A stretch of 64,000 nt of DNA from Jaenimonas drosophilae (lineage: Eukaryota > Euglenozoa > Kinetoplastea > Trypanosomatida > Trypanosomatidae). The stretch spans positions 1-64,000 of the forward strand of contig JASAON010001656.1 of NCBI GenBank assembly GCA_030849065.1, written 5' to 3'. The position numbers were made by a program, and so were the translations under genes. Of this stretch, positions 20,016 through 30,613 are shown piece after piece. Numbering within the stretch: the first letter of the stretch is position 1; every line of letters starts with the position of its first letter. The notes under the pieces are model-generated. The model did no database searches. It was not told where the DNA came from and saw only the letters and a program-made list of their open reading frames with translations.

Positions 20016-20540
20016 CGCCTCGCAGAAGGACAGAGGTGACTATCTCCAGAGTTTAGATTTCGACGTTCGTCAGGGTTGTCACGTGAAGGCCCATCCATTC
20101 ACTGAGCCACTCTTTGCACGTTTCTGGTCCAAAGGGGTGCTGATGAGGCGAAAATGTAAGAAGCAAACTGCAGGAACTGGCTACGGAGTGTAACACCCCT
20201 GCAGAGAGTAAAATGTTTTTCTTTAGGTTTGCCAGCAAGAGAGGGAATAGGCATCTGGCGTTTTGACTCAGCGAAGGTGGGCACATAGGTCGAGCCGTGG
20301 ATGCGGCGGTCTATGTGCATATGTATAGTGACTAAACTGCCAACATAGACAAATGGAGCCCGCATGCTGACGATTTCATCAATGAGGCACAATTTCGACT
20401 CTTTCCCAACTCCAGTTGCTCTATGGATATCCCCAATTTGAATTCTGTTCCTCTTTCCTTTTCTATAGCCTACTATATTGTGAAGGGCCTGACATTCAAA
20501 CTCCACGTAACGCGCAAAGCGGAAGAAGCCCTCAGAACTC

Positions 20541-22217
20541 ATGTTTTTTTCAACTTATGTCCTTACCAAGAAGGGCCCTCTTGCAAAGGTGTGGCTTGCC
20601 GCTCATTGGGACCGTCGGCTGACGCGGAATGAGGTGAAGGTGGTGGATCTCCAGCAGACCATTGTTCATATCATCAGCCCAGTAGTGCCAATTGCCCTGC
20701 GAACTTCAGGCGAGTTGCTAGTTGGTGTGGTACGCATCTATGCGCTAAAAGTGAAGCATCTGTTGAAGGAAGCCACAGAGGCTACTCTATTCCTCCGCGT
20801 AACCACTTCAGCCGGGAAGGGAAGCGTGGAAGAAAAGGCCGCGGTGGATGGTGTTCTCGTGAGCAACAAGGGTGAGGTGGAGGCCGTTACCTTCGACTGG
20901 AGCGGAGACCTTGCCAAAACCACATCGGATGCTGCTGAGGCGCTGTGCGAGGCTCAGTTTGACGCAATTGCCGACCTGCTTGGTGCCGGTGGAGCAAAGA
21001 AAAATTCTTCGGCACGGGATGAATTTCAGGAGGGACAACCTGCAGTGGCGTGGTATGCGGTTGATCCGAGCTCACAAGCGGTCGAGGAACTGCACAATAC
21101 GCAGCAGGATTACGATGAAATTGCGAAAATGAGGGCTGATCTATTGGCATTTGGCGAACGAGCGAGTGGCAGCAACAGCACAAGTAAAAGCAAGTCAAGC
21201 CTCTCAAGCATTGAGAAGGCTCGTGGTAGCACAGCCATGGTGATGGAAGGTGACATACCGTTCCCACCACTTCCTGAAGACCTTGACATTGGCGTTCTGC
21301 TTCCAGAGGAGCTCCCAACGGACTTCCCGGCGTTTCAGGATCAGCCACTGAGTCTCCCAGCTGACCCTTTTGCGCTTCCGCAGATGACCGCCGCACAGTC
21401 AGAGGAGGCAGCCCCGGCATCCCTCCGTGGAGCAAAAAAGCTCCGCCCCGCCAATGTACTGGATGTTGCCGCCACAACACTCTCCCGTGAAGTTTGTGAA
21501 GCATCTTTGGTGCAACGAAAGGATATTCTGAACGCAGAGTCTCGACACGGTCCGTACACTGAGGCGGAGGCTCGTGACCGCTACGCCATCACCACATCCC
21601 GTTACCCATGCGATGCCGCCGCAAATTCTGCCAGCTCCACAGCTCTTGGTGAAGGATTTTCTTCCATTGCCGATGCAGCGCCTCTTGCGAACATCACCAG
21701 CCCTGCACTTCGAACCATCTTTGCGTCCGCTCTTCAACAGAACGTCTGCGAAGCGGTGGAGGAAGCAATTCGGCTTTCACAGCTGACGGATGGACGACGC
21801 AGCGAGCTCGCAGCAGGGGCAATGCCTCAAGAAGATTGGTTGGCTAACCAACCCGAGGACCTGGAGGCTTCACTGCAGCGGCACAATCGCTCGCATGCTG
21901 CCGACGATGATGCCGAAGAAGGAACCCTTTCTGCCAATGCGATGGAGACGCTTACACGAGTGCGAGATTGCCTGGAGCGCCAGCAAGGAAATAACTCACG
22001 AAAGCGCTCTCGAAGTGAAACGCTGACATCCTTGGTTGGCACAACATGCCAACTGGAGAATGTGTGCCGAGGACTGCGACGCCAGGAGGCTGCACGAACT
22101 TTTGTCGATGTGCTATCCCTCGCCTCGAAAGAGTACCTGTCGGTGAAGCAGCCTGCTCCAGGTGGCGCGGTGGATCTAACTCTGAAGGAGTTGGCCGCTG
22201 CGGTTCTGGCACATTGA
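20541..22217 (+). CDS. Cohesin kleisin subunit RAD21/SCC1 (REC8 possible)
   Basis: A 558-residue kleisin. Residues 1-95 are the conserved N-terminal domain: MFFSTYVLTKKGPLAKVWLAAHWDR, then IALRTSGELLVGVVRIYALKVKHLL. This domain binds SMC3. The middle is poorly conserved and acidic, where separase cuts in other species. The C-terminal 55 residues (FVDVLSLASKEYLSVKQPAP and the ending LTLKELAAAVLAH) form the winged helix that binds the SMC1 head. Kleisins close the cohesin ring and hold sister chromatids together. The mitotic RAD21 and meiotic REC8 forms cannot be told apart safely from this sequence. AG at 20467-20468 after a pyrimidine tract gives a leader of about 72 bases before ATG 20541. 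Confidence 0.9.
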   Translation: MFFSTYVLTKKGPLAKVWLAAHWDRRLTRNEVKVVDLQQTIVHIISPVVPIALRTSGELLVGVVRIYALKVKHLLKEATEATLFLRVTTSAGKGSVEEKAAVDGVLVSNKGEVEAVTFDWSGDLAKTTSDAAEALCEAQFDAIADLLGAGGAKKNSSARDEFQEGQPAVAWYAVDPSSQAVEELHNTQQDYDEIAKMRADLLAFGERASGSNSTSKSKSSLSSIEKARGSTAMVMEGDIPFPPLPEDLDIGVLLPEELPTDFPAFQDQPLSLPADPFALPQMTAAQSEEAAPASLRGAKKLRPANVLDVAATTLSREVCEASLVQRKDILNAESRHGPYTEAEARDRYAITTSRYPCDAAANSASSTALGEGFSSIADAAPLANITSPALRTIFASALQQNVCEAVEEAIRLSQLTDGRRSELAAGAMPQEDWLANQPEDLEASLQRHNRSHAADDDAEEGTLSANAMETLTRVRDCLERQQGNNSRKRSRSETLTSLVGTTCQLENVCRGLRRQEAARTFVDVLSLASKEYLSVKQPAPGGAVDLTLKELAAAVLAH

Positions 22218-22698
22218 TCTCAATACTGTACGTACCCGGCTCTCTTTTTCCAAGCAAGAAACCAGATGACGTCTATATTCATAGAAAACTGGAGTGAGTG
22301 GGCTGGCCACCTCCCAGACAACGCAGACCAGTTGGGATGTTAGCATGAAAGATGCTGAACAACATCAGAGCGTGGCATAGAGCATGACTCCCAAGTGAAG
22401 CACAACGCTAGTGCTTGCATCGTGGACACACAAGGGGTGATTGATTGGATATGGATTGGATAGGTTCTTCTTTCCTCTATTGGCTGTGGCTACACTGGTA
22501 TCTCCTAATCTGTATGCGTGTTTTCATTCGGTTTTTTTCTCTATGACCTCAAAACCATTGTGCTCTTATTAATTTCGTGGTAGAGCACAAAACATTTTGG
22601 CGAGGAAGCCTGATTAGTTGATTAGACGAAGGCACCGCGGATCTCCACAGACAGCTCCGAGGAATCAATCCATTCTAAATCGTCAATTATCTGAAAGC
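22218..22698. other. Intergenic region
   Basis: No gene seen. It carries untranslated sequence with a pyrimidine-rich tract at about 22520-22575 and a candidate acceptor AG at 22582-22583 for the methyltransferase gene. An open frame reaches back to 22618 but only from a TTG codon. Confidence 0.5.
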
Positions 22699-23418
22699 AT
22701 GTCAAAGTACGCCAACCCCGAATATTGGGAGGAGCGCTATCGCAGCAGTGACACGACGTTTGATTGGTTTATCACCTTCGATAACCTTCAGCCCATCCTT
22801 CGGCCACTGCTTCAGCCTGCCGAGCAGATTCGTGTGCTGGTGGTAGGGTGTGGCAATAGCCGCCTTTCAGCATGCCTGTACGAACACTTGAACATCAAGA
22901 AGGTCACAAATGTTGACGTTTCTCCCACAGTGATTTCTCAGATGCAGCGCCGATACTCGGAAATGAGTGAGATGCAGTGGGTCTGCTGTGACTTGCTCAC
23001 GACGCCGGCGGAGAAGCTGGTTCAGGAGCTATGTCCGGATGACTACCTGTACGACTTCATCCTGGACAAGGGTCTCATAGATAGTGTGCTGGGTGGGGCA
23101 AACAGCTTTCACAGGATGTATACACTGAACAAGAACATGTCAAGGCTGTTGAAGAAGGGAGGTCGCTACGTGGTGGTTTCGTACGGTGCACCTGAGACCC
23201 GAATGGATCACTTCCGTCGCAAGCGACTTTGCTTTGAGGTGGAGCACAAGATGATTGAGAAACCAATGTTCTCCTCGACTGATACCAGCCCCAGTGGCCA
23301 CTACCACGTGTACATCATGGCCAAGCTAGCCGCCAAGGGGGCAGATGGCGGAGACAGTGAGGATGAAGAGGACGACTTCTACGACCGTTTCATGACTCAG
23401 AACACCGGCGGTAACTAA
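22699..23418 (+). CDS. METTL13/EEF1AKMT4-type lysine methyltransferase
   Basis: A 239-residue class I SAM-dependent methyltransferase. YANPEYWEERYRSSDTTFDWF is the typical start of the METTL13/EEF1AKMT4 group. The SAM-binding motif I is VLVVGCGNSRLS at about residue 52, motif II is VTNVDVSPTVISQM, and YDFILDKGLIDSVL is the group's conserved post-motif. Known relatives methylate lysines of elongation factor eEF1A in the cytosol. The length agrees with single-domain members; metazoan METTL13 has a second methyltransferase domain that is missing here. The tail is acidic (DGGDSEDEEDDF). ATG 22699 is the first ATG of the frame. Confidence 0.88.
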   Translation: MSKYANPEYWEERYRSSDTTFDWFITFDNLQPILRPLLQPAEQIRVLVVGCGNSRLSACLYEHLNIKKVTNVDVSPTVISQMQRRYSEMSEMQWVCCDLLTTPAEKLVQELCPDDYLYDFILDKGLIDSVLGGANSFHRMYTLNKNMSRLLKKGGRYVVVSYGAPETRMDHFRRKRLCFEVEHKMIEKPMFSSTDTSPSGHYHVYIMAKLAAKGADGGDSEDEEDDFYDRFMTQNTGGN

Positions 23419-24647
23419 GTGAGAAAACCCTAGACTCAACGGCGTCATTGACAGTTCGCCTTGCCAGCTGCGGTTTATAGATCCCTCATTGGTAGAGATG
23501 GCGCACTCCTCCAACTCCGGCCTACTCCATCCACTTCGATAGCGCTGCTGAACCCGAAGCAAGCGGCGATCCACTGTAGCTCCGCGCTCCACGTGTGGCT
23601 AGGGTTGTTCACGGTATTTCGCGGACCTGACTTTTCCCATTTGAGAGATGCATGAATGTATATACCTGGATGCCGACTCGCTGCGACATTAGGGTTGTGT
23701 GTGTGTCTGAGTAAGATCCTCGTTCAACTGTGGTGTCCAGCACCAGGACCGCGGATATAAACCATGTGAATGGATGTGCGTTGAAACGAATTCATGTTCA
23801 TTCTCTCCCTTTTTGTCTGTCTTTCACACATCACACTTCTAGTTCGCTTTTCTTCGTGGAGGTTTTCACCTCTTATCTCTGCAGAAGGTGATTTGCGCGT
23901 GTGCAGGACGAGTTGTTCAACTCCCAATCCTCCACCCTTATCACTCGTCAGCGTTTTTTTTGGTTCTTTGTTCTTTTTTTCTTGTGTTCTGACCTCTGCC
24001 CCTGCCATCGTCGCACATTGTTTGATCTTTTGATCGATTGATCGTGCAGTATATTCACTCACTCACTCAGGGCTGCAGCATAGGCATTGATTTAGATTGT
24101 TTTTCAACGGACACACCCCAGACCACACTCACACACACCCCTCTCCTCTTTAGGTCTTTTTTTTTGTGCCTCGTGGCTGTCGTCGTACAGTGGTCTCGAC
24201 ACCAACATTTGTACCCCAATTGTGGAAGACGTCTGTAGGTTAAATTGCTTTTCGGTTGTGCGTGTGACAGCTTTTCAGCTCATTACTCAGTCACAAGCCG
24301 AGGAAAGCAATCTTTTTTTTTCACCTCTTCCCCTACGCGCTGCCTTCCCCTCGCTCTGAGTAGCCGCCTGACGACACGCGAACAAACGTCAACGGCCAAG
24401 CTCTCCAGGCGCAATCATCCCAACATACACGCACGCACAAGACTCTTTATCTCGTTTCGAGCAAGCACAGCACACCACTAGATACACCCCCAATTCACTC
24501 TCTCACCACACACACCTACCCTTGGCTGGGATAAGCACTCACCTCACCTCACTTTGACCGACTGTTCTCTCAATAAACGGCAATCATACCACAACAGCAC
24601 ACAGGCACATATCCACTTGTGCTTTCTGATCGTACAAACACAAAAAT
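23419..24647. other. Long intergenic region before the multi-RRM gene
   Basis: This 1.2-kb stretch has no supported gene. It is rich in pyrimidine tracts (for example about 23797-23880, 23938-24000, 24150-24180 and 24305-24357) and in CA-rich sequence from about 24400 to 24620. Several AG sites could act as splice acceptors; the clearest is AG at 24359-24360 after a 45-base tract, which would give a leader of about 290 bases. Short open frames here have no recognisable content. Confidence 0.5.
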
Positions 24648-27600
24648 ATGATGCCTGCTACCCAAAAACTCTTTGCTTCATCGAAATCGAGGGATGGAAC
24701 TCCCCACCGCGCTCCATCGCCGGTGTACCGCAGCAACTGCAGCTCGCGGAGGAGCTCCATCGCTGAGGATCGAGTGGCCTTTCGTGTCACCGGCAGTACA
24801 TTCCCCTCTAACCAAAGCCCCAACCGCGGACTAAACCCCGCCGCAAAGGAATTCCAACTTCCTTCTGCGGACCAGCAGTCACTCTTTGCAACCCCGTCAC
24901 AGGCAGTCGTTGCCGACTTCACCTTTCTGCCCACTGCCCAGCAGGCAAACCATGCAGGTTCCAAGAAGCAGCAAACCAACGGAGAAAAGAGCAAGAAAAC
25001 CGGCGGGACGGTTGCTGCGTCCGACTTCTCGCCATCTTGGACGACAGGCCTCCGCCGCGAGCGCAATTCTGTTGGAGAGGACTACGCAGCCTTCGCTGAC
25101 CGGCTGATGGAGCATATCATGAACACCTACATCTCCGAGAGCAGCGGATCGGACGCCAAGGAGGGCTTCTTGGTTGCGGTTCTTCACCTCGACCGCGATA
25201 CTACCAAGACACAGCTACTAAGTATGCTCTCTCCTCACGGAGGTCTGTCTGCCATGATGTTGGACTCGAGCAGAATGCCCCCATCTCTTCGCGACGCGTA
25301 CGAAAACTCTCAGCATGCGGCTGGAGTGGTGGAGTTCAAGAGCAGGGCCTTCGCCTTGATTGGTGTTGAGAAGATTCACGATTTTGTTCCCGAAGGTCAG
25401 CACCAGTTGCTCATTGCACGACTTTGCGGACAAGGAAGCCTTTCAGCCGCGAACACAATTCCCGCGTCAACACTGACAGATACTGCAACCAAAACCGTGG
25501 CAGCCCACAACGGAAATGGTTCTGACCTGCCATGGCTTCCACCGTTTTTTGCGTTGAATGAAATTCATCAAAGGATGATATCTCTGCGATGCGGCAGTGG
25601 GCCGCATCTCGTTGCCATCCACGGAATCAATCCCCCCAGGACAATCCGACTGCTCAAGGCTATCGCAGCAGACATCAATCGAGGCGAAATGAGCTACGAA
25701 GTTGTCCCTCCACGCCGCCACAAGTACATCAGCGCAAGCGCGGTGGTGTCGTTGGCATCTGCCGACACTGCAGCTGAACTTGTGCGCGAGCTCGACGGAA
25801 ACTTTCCGTCAGATGACCCCTTGGACATGATCCATCCTCTTGTCGCAATTCGGCTGCCAATTTCCACTCCCAGCGCACTGAACCCCCTCAGTCTCTCAGC
25901 TTCCGCAGTACCGACCATGGATGTTTCGATGGATGGCACGGCCAGCGTTGCCTTCGACCATATTGATGCGCACTTTGCCAGCGTGTACACGAACCCCGAC
26001 GAATACCTTGTCGGCGTTCATCTACTCTCAAACCAGACAGACCGCGCGATGCTCTACGGCATCTTTTTCCCCGTTGGTGCCGTTGCAGCTGACTTATTCC
26101 CCACCGCCGTCCTTATATCTGGAAAATCACGGCGCTCTGGTGTCGCGATCTTCCACTCCGAGTTCATGGCCCGGGAGGCGGCCAACCGCTTCAATGGATT
26201 CGTTCCACGGGATCAAAATCGGCCAATCGTATCGCGATACATCGAACGTGACGCTGGCACCACCATTCGCAGCCCAAAAACATTGCTGGGTGATATCCAA
26301 GTTGAAGGATCCGTCGCAGCTCAGCGTGAGGGAGCTGCCACTCCTCGCCTGGCGAGCACAACGGATCTTCTTAAGTCCATCGAGGAGGATCTTGCAGCAA
26401 GCTCAGTTTCATCCAGTGCGCTTGCCGCACACATGTTCGAGCTCGTCCAACACGAGGACTCCGGGAATGCGGAGGGCCTTGCACTTGCACAGTGCCTCTC
26501 TGACGCACTGAAGCAGCGAAGCACCGTCGCAGTCAATCTCGCTACTCCGCTCTCTGGCGCGCTCACCAGCCTACATCAACAACTGGGTGTTCCTCTTCGT
26601 GGTGACGTCGAGGGTGACTCAGCCGCCACAAGCCTCTCACCGGAGCTACGGGCGAAGGGAACGGAGTTCATCATGGCCATTTCGCGCACGATGCTGCAGC
26701 TGGTGGTTGACCGCGATGCTCCTCCGGCAGTTCGTCACGTTGCCGCTACTCTGTGTGCCTACTTCTTCCAGTACACGTACATGCCATCCACACCGAATAA
26801 CTTTGCCCGTCTCGTTATTGAACGGGACCAAGAACATATCCTCAAGGCAAAGGAGTTCCAGTCGAGGATGGCGAACGCACCAGCGGCTCTGGATCAGGAG
26901 CAACAGAGCCAACCCTGGATCACTCTCATCAAGTGTCTCGGAGAGATGGTGACGTTGTGGAGTACCCTCCGCCGCGGTACCTCGGCAGGTGATGATGAGG
27001 ATGCGCTGGTGGTCCAGCGGTACCTTTCCGACTTTGGAGCACCCATCTCGTTTGCCGCGCCAAACGCGAGCAGCACCCCCACAGGCTCTCGTGCGATGCG
27101 GGTGGACCGATCACCAGAGCGATCGCGACATACCCCAACCGGTGTGCAGATGGGCAGTGGGGCCCGAGGGAACCTCGTCACCCCGAGCGCCCGGCCAACC
27201 CCTCGCCGTGTGGTGACGCACCTCTCCTCCCCTGGAAGCCGTGGTGCAATGCTTTCTGCCACGAAACCACTCAGCGGGGTTCCTCCACGGGTAATGCTGA
27301 GCGGGATGAGCGAAAGCACCATCCAAGGTGTGTCCGCCGACATATCGTTTGAGAGCGATCGCAGCACACCATCCATGTTTAAGGCTCTCCGAAACGCCGG
27401 CATCACCACGAGCCGCCCATCACGTGGAGAGGTGGGCGACCACTTCTCCATCCCATCGCTGGATGCCCTGGTGGTGACGGACCCCGCCAACAGCTGCTCC
27501 AGCACTGTCTTCATCACCAAGCTGCCCTCGATGCTCACCTGCGCCCAGGTACGACGCTTGCTTCTCTTCTTTGGCGAAATCAACAAGGTGCGACTGTGCG

Positions 27601-28232
27601 ATGACAAGTGCGAGAACTGGAACTCCTCCTCGTCCGTTCGTACCCGGCCCAACTACAACAAGCTTCTCTACGGGTTCGTGGAATTCCGTCTCCCAGTGAG
27701 TGCAAAACGCATGGTAGAATACTTCCGAAACATTACTGGCATCCCTGAAGCGCTTAGCTTTCTTCGCGAGCCAAGCGCGATGGGCTCCTTCTCTGAGGAA
27801 AACTTGGAGCTGCTCCTCAACACTCGCTGCGGTCAGGCACGAACGCCCATCCACGACCAAAACCCCCTTGATGCGGTCTTCGATATGTCTGGGGAGTGCG
27901 CGTCGGAGTGCAAGTTCGGCGTGATACTTCCTGAGGAGTCCATTGAGGGCTACAATAACTACCTTCGCACAAACTTCAACGCCTTGCGCCCATCGGCCAC
28001 GACAGGGGCTCCTGCTGCGTGTTTTGCCGATCCATTGGCACCGCGCAGCGAAGTACCCAGTGGCAACTACAGGGAGCCTTCCATCGCGCTCCACAGTGGT
28101 GAAGAAGATGATGTGGATGACCTGTACCGCACGTCCATGGATGAGATGCTCGCGATGCAAACAACCGAAAACGAGGTTCGCGCCTCAGATTCACTCCCAC
28201 ATGACCTTGGTTATGGTGGAGGTCTCTGGTAG
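24648..28232 (+). CDS. Large RNA-binding protein with several RRM-like domains
   Basis: A 1194-residue protein. The clearest RRM is at about residues 948-1030: STVFITKLPSMLTCAQVRRL (RNP2-like) and, later, LLYGFVEFRLPVSAKRMVEY (RNP1-like). Three further RRM-like folds can be suggested at about 171-245 (FLVAVLHLDRDTTKTQLLSM), 317-385 (HLVAIHGINPPRTIRLLKAI) and 448-525 (YLVGVHLLSNQTDRAMLYGI). Residues about 575-790 are helical and separate them. The first 170 residues and residues 800-930 are Ser/Pro/Arg-rich and likely disordered. In kinetoplastids gene expression is set mostly after transcription, so such proteins are typical regulators of mRNA decay or translation. I do not recognise a named orthologue. 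ATG 24648 is directly followed by a second ATG. Confidence 0.8.
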   Translation: MMPATQKLFASSKSRDGTPHRAPSPVYRSNCSSRRSSIAEDRVAFRVTGSTFPSNQSPNRGLNPAAKEFQLPSADQQSLFATPSQAVVADFTFLPTAQQANHAGSKKQQTNGEKSKKTGGTVAASDFSPSWTTGLRRERNSVGEDYAAFADRLMEHIMNTYISESSGSDAKEGFLVAVLHLDRDTTKTQLLSMLSPHGGLSAMMLDSSRMPPSLRDAYENSQHAAGVVEFKSRAFALIGVEKIHDFVPEGQHQLLIARLCGQGSLSAANTIPASTLTDTATKTVAAHNGNGSDLPWLPPFFALNEIHQRMISLRCGSGPHLVAIHGINPPRTIRLLKAIAADINRGEMSYEVVPPRRHKYISASAVVSLASADTAAELVRELDGNFPSDDPLDMIHPLVAIRLPISTPSALNPLSLSASAVPTMDVSMDGTASVAFDHIDAHFASVYTNPDEYLVGVHLLSNQTDRAMLYGIFFPVGAVAADLFPTAVLISGKSRRSGVAIFHSEFMAREAANRFNGFVPRDQNRPIVSRYIERDAGTTIRSPKTLLGDIQVEGSVAAQREGAATPRLASTTDLLKSIEEDLAASSVSSSALAAHMFELVQHEDSGNAEGLALAQCLSDALKQRSTVAVNLATPLSGALTSLHQQLGVPLRGDVEGDSAATSLSPELRAKGTEFIMAISRTMLQLVVDRDAPPAVRHVAATLCAYFFQYTYMPSTPNNFARLVIERDQEHILKAKEFQSRMANAPAALDQEQQSQPWITLIKCLGEMVTLWSTLRRGTSAGDDEDALVVQRYLSDFGAPISFAAPNASSTPTGSRAMRVDRSPERSRHTPTGVQMGSGARGNLVTPSARPTPRRVVTHLSSPGSRGAMLSATKPLSGVPPRVMLSGMSESTIQGVSADISFESDRSTPSMFKALRNAGITTSRPSRGEVGDHFSIPSLDALVVTDPANSCSSTVFITKLPSMLTCAQVRRLLLFFGEINKVRLCDDKCENWNSSSSVRTRPNYNKLLYGFVEFRLPVSAKRMVEYFRNITGIPEALSFLREPSAMGSFSEENLELLLNTRCGQARTPIHDQNPLDAVFDMSGECASECKFGVILPEESIEGYNNYLRTNFNALRPSATTGAPAACFADPLAPRSEVPSGNYREPSIALHSGEEDDVDDLYRTSMDEMLAMQTTENEVRASDSLPHDLGYGGGLW

Positions 28233-28678
28233 ATTCGTACAGGGCCGTGATACCTACTGGTTGTAGGATGGAGTCCAGACGCCATTGGCAGGAGCCTCAT
28301 CGGCTTCGCCGAACCACAACCACAATATGTTTTCTTTTTGGTATAAACACTCCATCAGGAGATCCAGGCCACAGCGCGTGGCTTGGCGTCGTCATTTTGC
28401 TTTCTGAAGATTCACCCACCACCCCACCACAACTCTACTCTTTCATGTGTACATCTTCGCTGTACCATCCTCACCGTCGCATGTATGAGAAACCAAATTC
28501 AAATCAGGGCCAATGTGTGGCCGAGCCTCAGTGCCTGTGGCTGCTGCCTGCACATGTAACAACCAGCAGCACATCTTCTCTTCTCATTTTCATCTGCTCT
28601 TTAGCCGCCACACGCGTTCGCGCCCCTGTGGGAACATTTATAGGAAAGTCCTTCATCATCCATCATCACCACTGCGCT
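28233..28678. other. Intergenic region before the stomatin-like gene
   Basis: No gene seen. The frame of the next gene stays open back to 28247, but it crosses a strong pyrimidine tract (about 28570-28602) ending in the candidate acceptor AG at 28603-28604. This part is therefore probably untranslated. Confidence 0.55.
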
Positions 28679-29692
28679 ATGCGACGTGCATTGGCATTGC
28701 TCAACAGTCGAGGTGCCGGGGTCGATGGAAAGCTCTTGATGCACCGGTCACCACGCGTCCAGCTCGATCCTCTATCGTTTGTGCAGCCACCACCCGCCAA
28801 CACCATCATCAACATCGTTCCACAAGGGAGTGAGTACGTCGTTGAGCGCTTGGGAAAGTACCATCGAACAATTGTTGCTGGCATGTGGTTTCTAGTTCCC
28901 TTCGTGGATCAGATTCGGTATAAGTATAGCGTGAAGGAACAGGGTGTGGAGATTCCGAATCAGGCGGCCATCACGGCGGACAACGTGATGGTGGAGATTG
29001 ATGGCGTACTCTTCCTGAAAATCATGGACTCACGCAAGGCAAGCTACAACATTGAGAATCCCATCTTTAACCTGATCAACCTCGCCCAGACGACGATGCG
29101 TAGCGAGATTGGTCGCATGACTTTAGATAACTTGTTTCGAGAGCGGTCGAACCTCAATCGAGACATCGTCGAAGTGCTCCGTAAAGAGGCGAGTGAGTGG
29201 GGCATCGAGTGCAAGCGCTACGAGATTCGGGATATCGTCGTGAGTGAGTTGGTCCGCCGCTCGATGGACCTGCAAGCAGATGCAGAACGGCGTAAGCGGA
29301 AGCTCATTTTGGAGAGCGAGGGTGAGGCGAAGGCGCAGGCCAACCGTGCCTACGGCCTTTTCGTTGCGCAGCAACGCGCAGCAGATGCTGAGAAGTACAC
29401 CATTCTGAAACGGGCCGAGGCTGAGGCGGAGGCCGTCAAGATCAACGCGACTGCCGCGGCAGACAACATCGCCACTGTGTCCGATGCCGTGGGGAAACAC
29501 CCACACAGCACCGAGGCCATCGCGATGCGAGTCGCTGAGCGGTACATTGAGAAATTTGGTGACATCGCGAAGGAGACCAACACGGTGGTACTCTCGCAGC
29601 CCGTCGGGGAACCGGCCGCCTTCTCTGCACAGGCGATGTCCATCTTCAACGCGGTGGCGCAGTCTGCCTCCAATGCCTCGAAGGGAAAGTAA
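28679..29692 (+). CDS. Mitochondrial stomatin-like protein 2 (SPFH family)
   Basis: A 337-residue SPFH/prohibitin-homology protein. The first 40 residues are basic and look like a mitochondrial presequence; there is no N-terminal membrane hairpin as in stomatin itself, which points to SLP2. The PHB domain covers about residues 40-235: NIVPQGSEYVVERLGKYHRT, then FLVPFVDQIRYKYSVKEQ, then the RSEIGRMTLDNLFRER motif. A long Ala/Glu-rich coiled coil follows (LESEGEAKAQANRAYGLFVA). SLP2 scaffolds the inner mitochondrial membrane with prohibitins and the respiratory chain. The start at ATG 28679 follows acceptor AG 28603-28604. Confidence 0.93.
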   Translation: MRRALALLNSRGAGVDGKLLMHRSPRVQLDPLSFVQPPPANTIINIVPQGSEYVVERLGKYHRTIVAGMWFLVPFVDQIRYKYSVKEQGVEIPNQAAITADNVMVEIDGVLFLKIMDSRKASYNIENPIFNLINLAQTTMRSEIGRMTLDNLFRERSNLNRDIVEVLRKEASEWGIECKRYEIRDIVVSELVRRSMDLQADAERRKRKLILESEGEAKAQANRAYGLFVAQQRAADAEKYTILKRAEAEAEAVKINATAAADNIATVSDAVGKHPHSTEAIAMRVAERYIEKFGDIAKETNTVVLSQPVGEPAAFSAQAMSIFNAVAQSASNASKGK

Positions 29693-29877
29693 GACTGCGG
29701 GGCTTCGTTCACGCCATCAACATGTGTGGGGCTGTGCTGATGGGCAATACAACAAGTAGAAAGTGTGGTTGGAATGATGTTTGCCTCATGTATCACGATT
29801 GATGAAGAATGCCGTCTTCTACGTCTTCCCTTCTTATTCAGCACATATCTTCTTGCTTTGAAAGTATCGATTTATTG

Positions 29878-30300
29878 ATGCAGCGCAGCTTCCCCCTGAT
29901 GAGCCGGTCGGCTGGTCTGGCCACCTGCGCTCTTCTGCGTTCCTCACAGCGGGAGGTGGATGTGGCCCAGCGTGTTAGTGCCGAGAAGTTTGCGCAGGAG
30001 TTTCAGCACAAGCCCATGACGGAGCACACGCGTTCATCCTTTGAGTACAAGGGAAGTACGAAAGGAGCTGAGGTAGGTGCACGTAACGAGGCTGCCTTTA
30101 TGAACTACGAGGAGTTCCAGCCCACCTCTCTGGTCCGTCGTCTGGCGATGCCGGGCTACATCAACCTTCTCAGCGTTTCGCCCATCTACATCGCCCTCAT
30201 GTGCATTGGCTCCGCCGCGTGGGGAATCTTCTACTGGGATCTCTACTGCCGAAAGAACTACGAAACTGTTCTGATCGCTAGGCCGGCGGAACTGGAGTAG
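29878..30300 (+). CDS. Small single-pass membrane protein, probably mitochondrial
   Basis: A 140-residue protein that I do not recognise. The N-terminus (MQRSFPLMSRSAGLATCALL) is basic and hydroxylated like a mitochondrial presequence. One membrane segment lies at about residues 97-118 (INLLSVSPIYIALMCIGSAA), followed by the short tail WGIFYWDLYCRKNYETVLI. Size and layout resemble the supernumerary subunits of respiratory complexes in kinetoplastids, but no family signature is visible. The pyrimidine tract and AG at 29840-29841 lie between the upstream in-frame ATG 29809 and ATG 29878, so I take the second as the start. Confidence 0.7.
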   Translation: MQRSFPLMSRSAGLATCALLRSSQREVDVAQRVSAEKFAQEFQHKPMTEHTRSSFEYKGSTKGAEVGARNEAAFMNYEEFQPTSLVRRLAMPGYINLLSVSPIYIALMCIGSAAWGIFYWDLYCRKNYETVLIARPAELE

Positions 30301-30613
30301 GTGGGTGGTAGTTGCGGTCTGTTCATGCACTCATGAATGATCTGGTAGCTATAGTAAGGAGGGCGTGTATGTGTGTTGGGGACGGCTCATTGAATGGTTG
30401 AGCGGATTGCTGGTATAGGTAGGAATCCTTTCATGCACACTGTCAAGGTATGAGAACGATCATGTATTGTGAGTTGCTTCTACGTTTCTGATGTTTGTAC
30501 CTGAATGCTGATTGTGTTCCTCTATGTATCTTATAGCCGCGTATTCTTGTATTTTGCCGTGGTGGAGACATCTCTGCCACTTAGAACCACACATAGCGAG
30601 CGGGTCGGGGAAT
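30301..30613. other. Intergenic region before DRC7
   Basis: No gene seen. Candidate acceptors for the next gene are AG 30535-30536 (after TTCCTCTATGTATCTTAT) and AG 30583-30584. The upstream open frame from 30512 would read through both. Confidence 0.5.
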
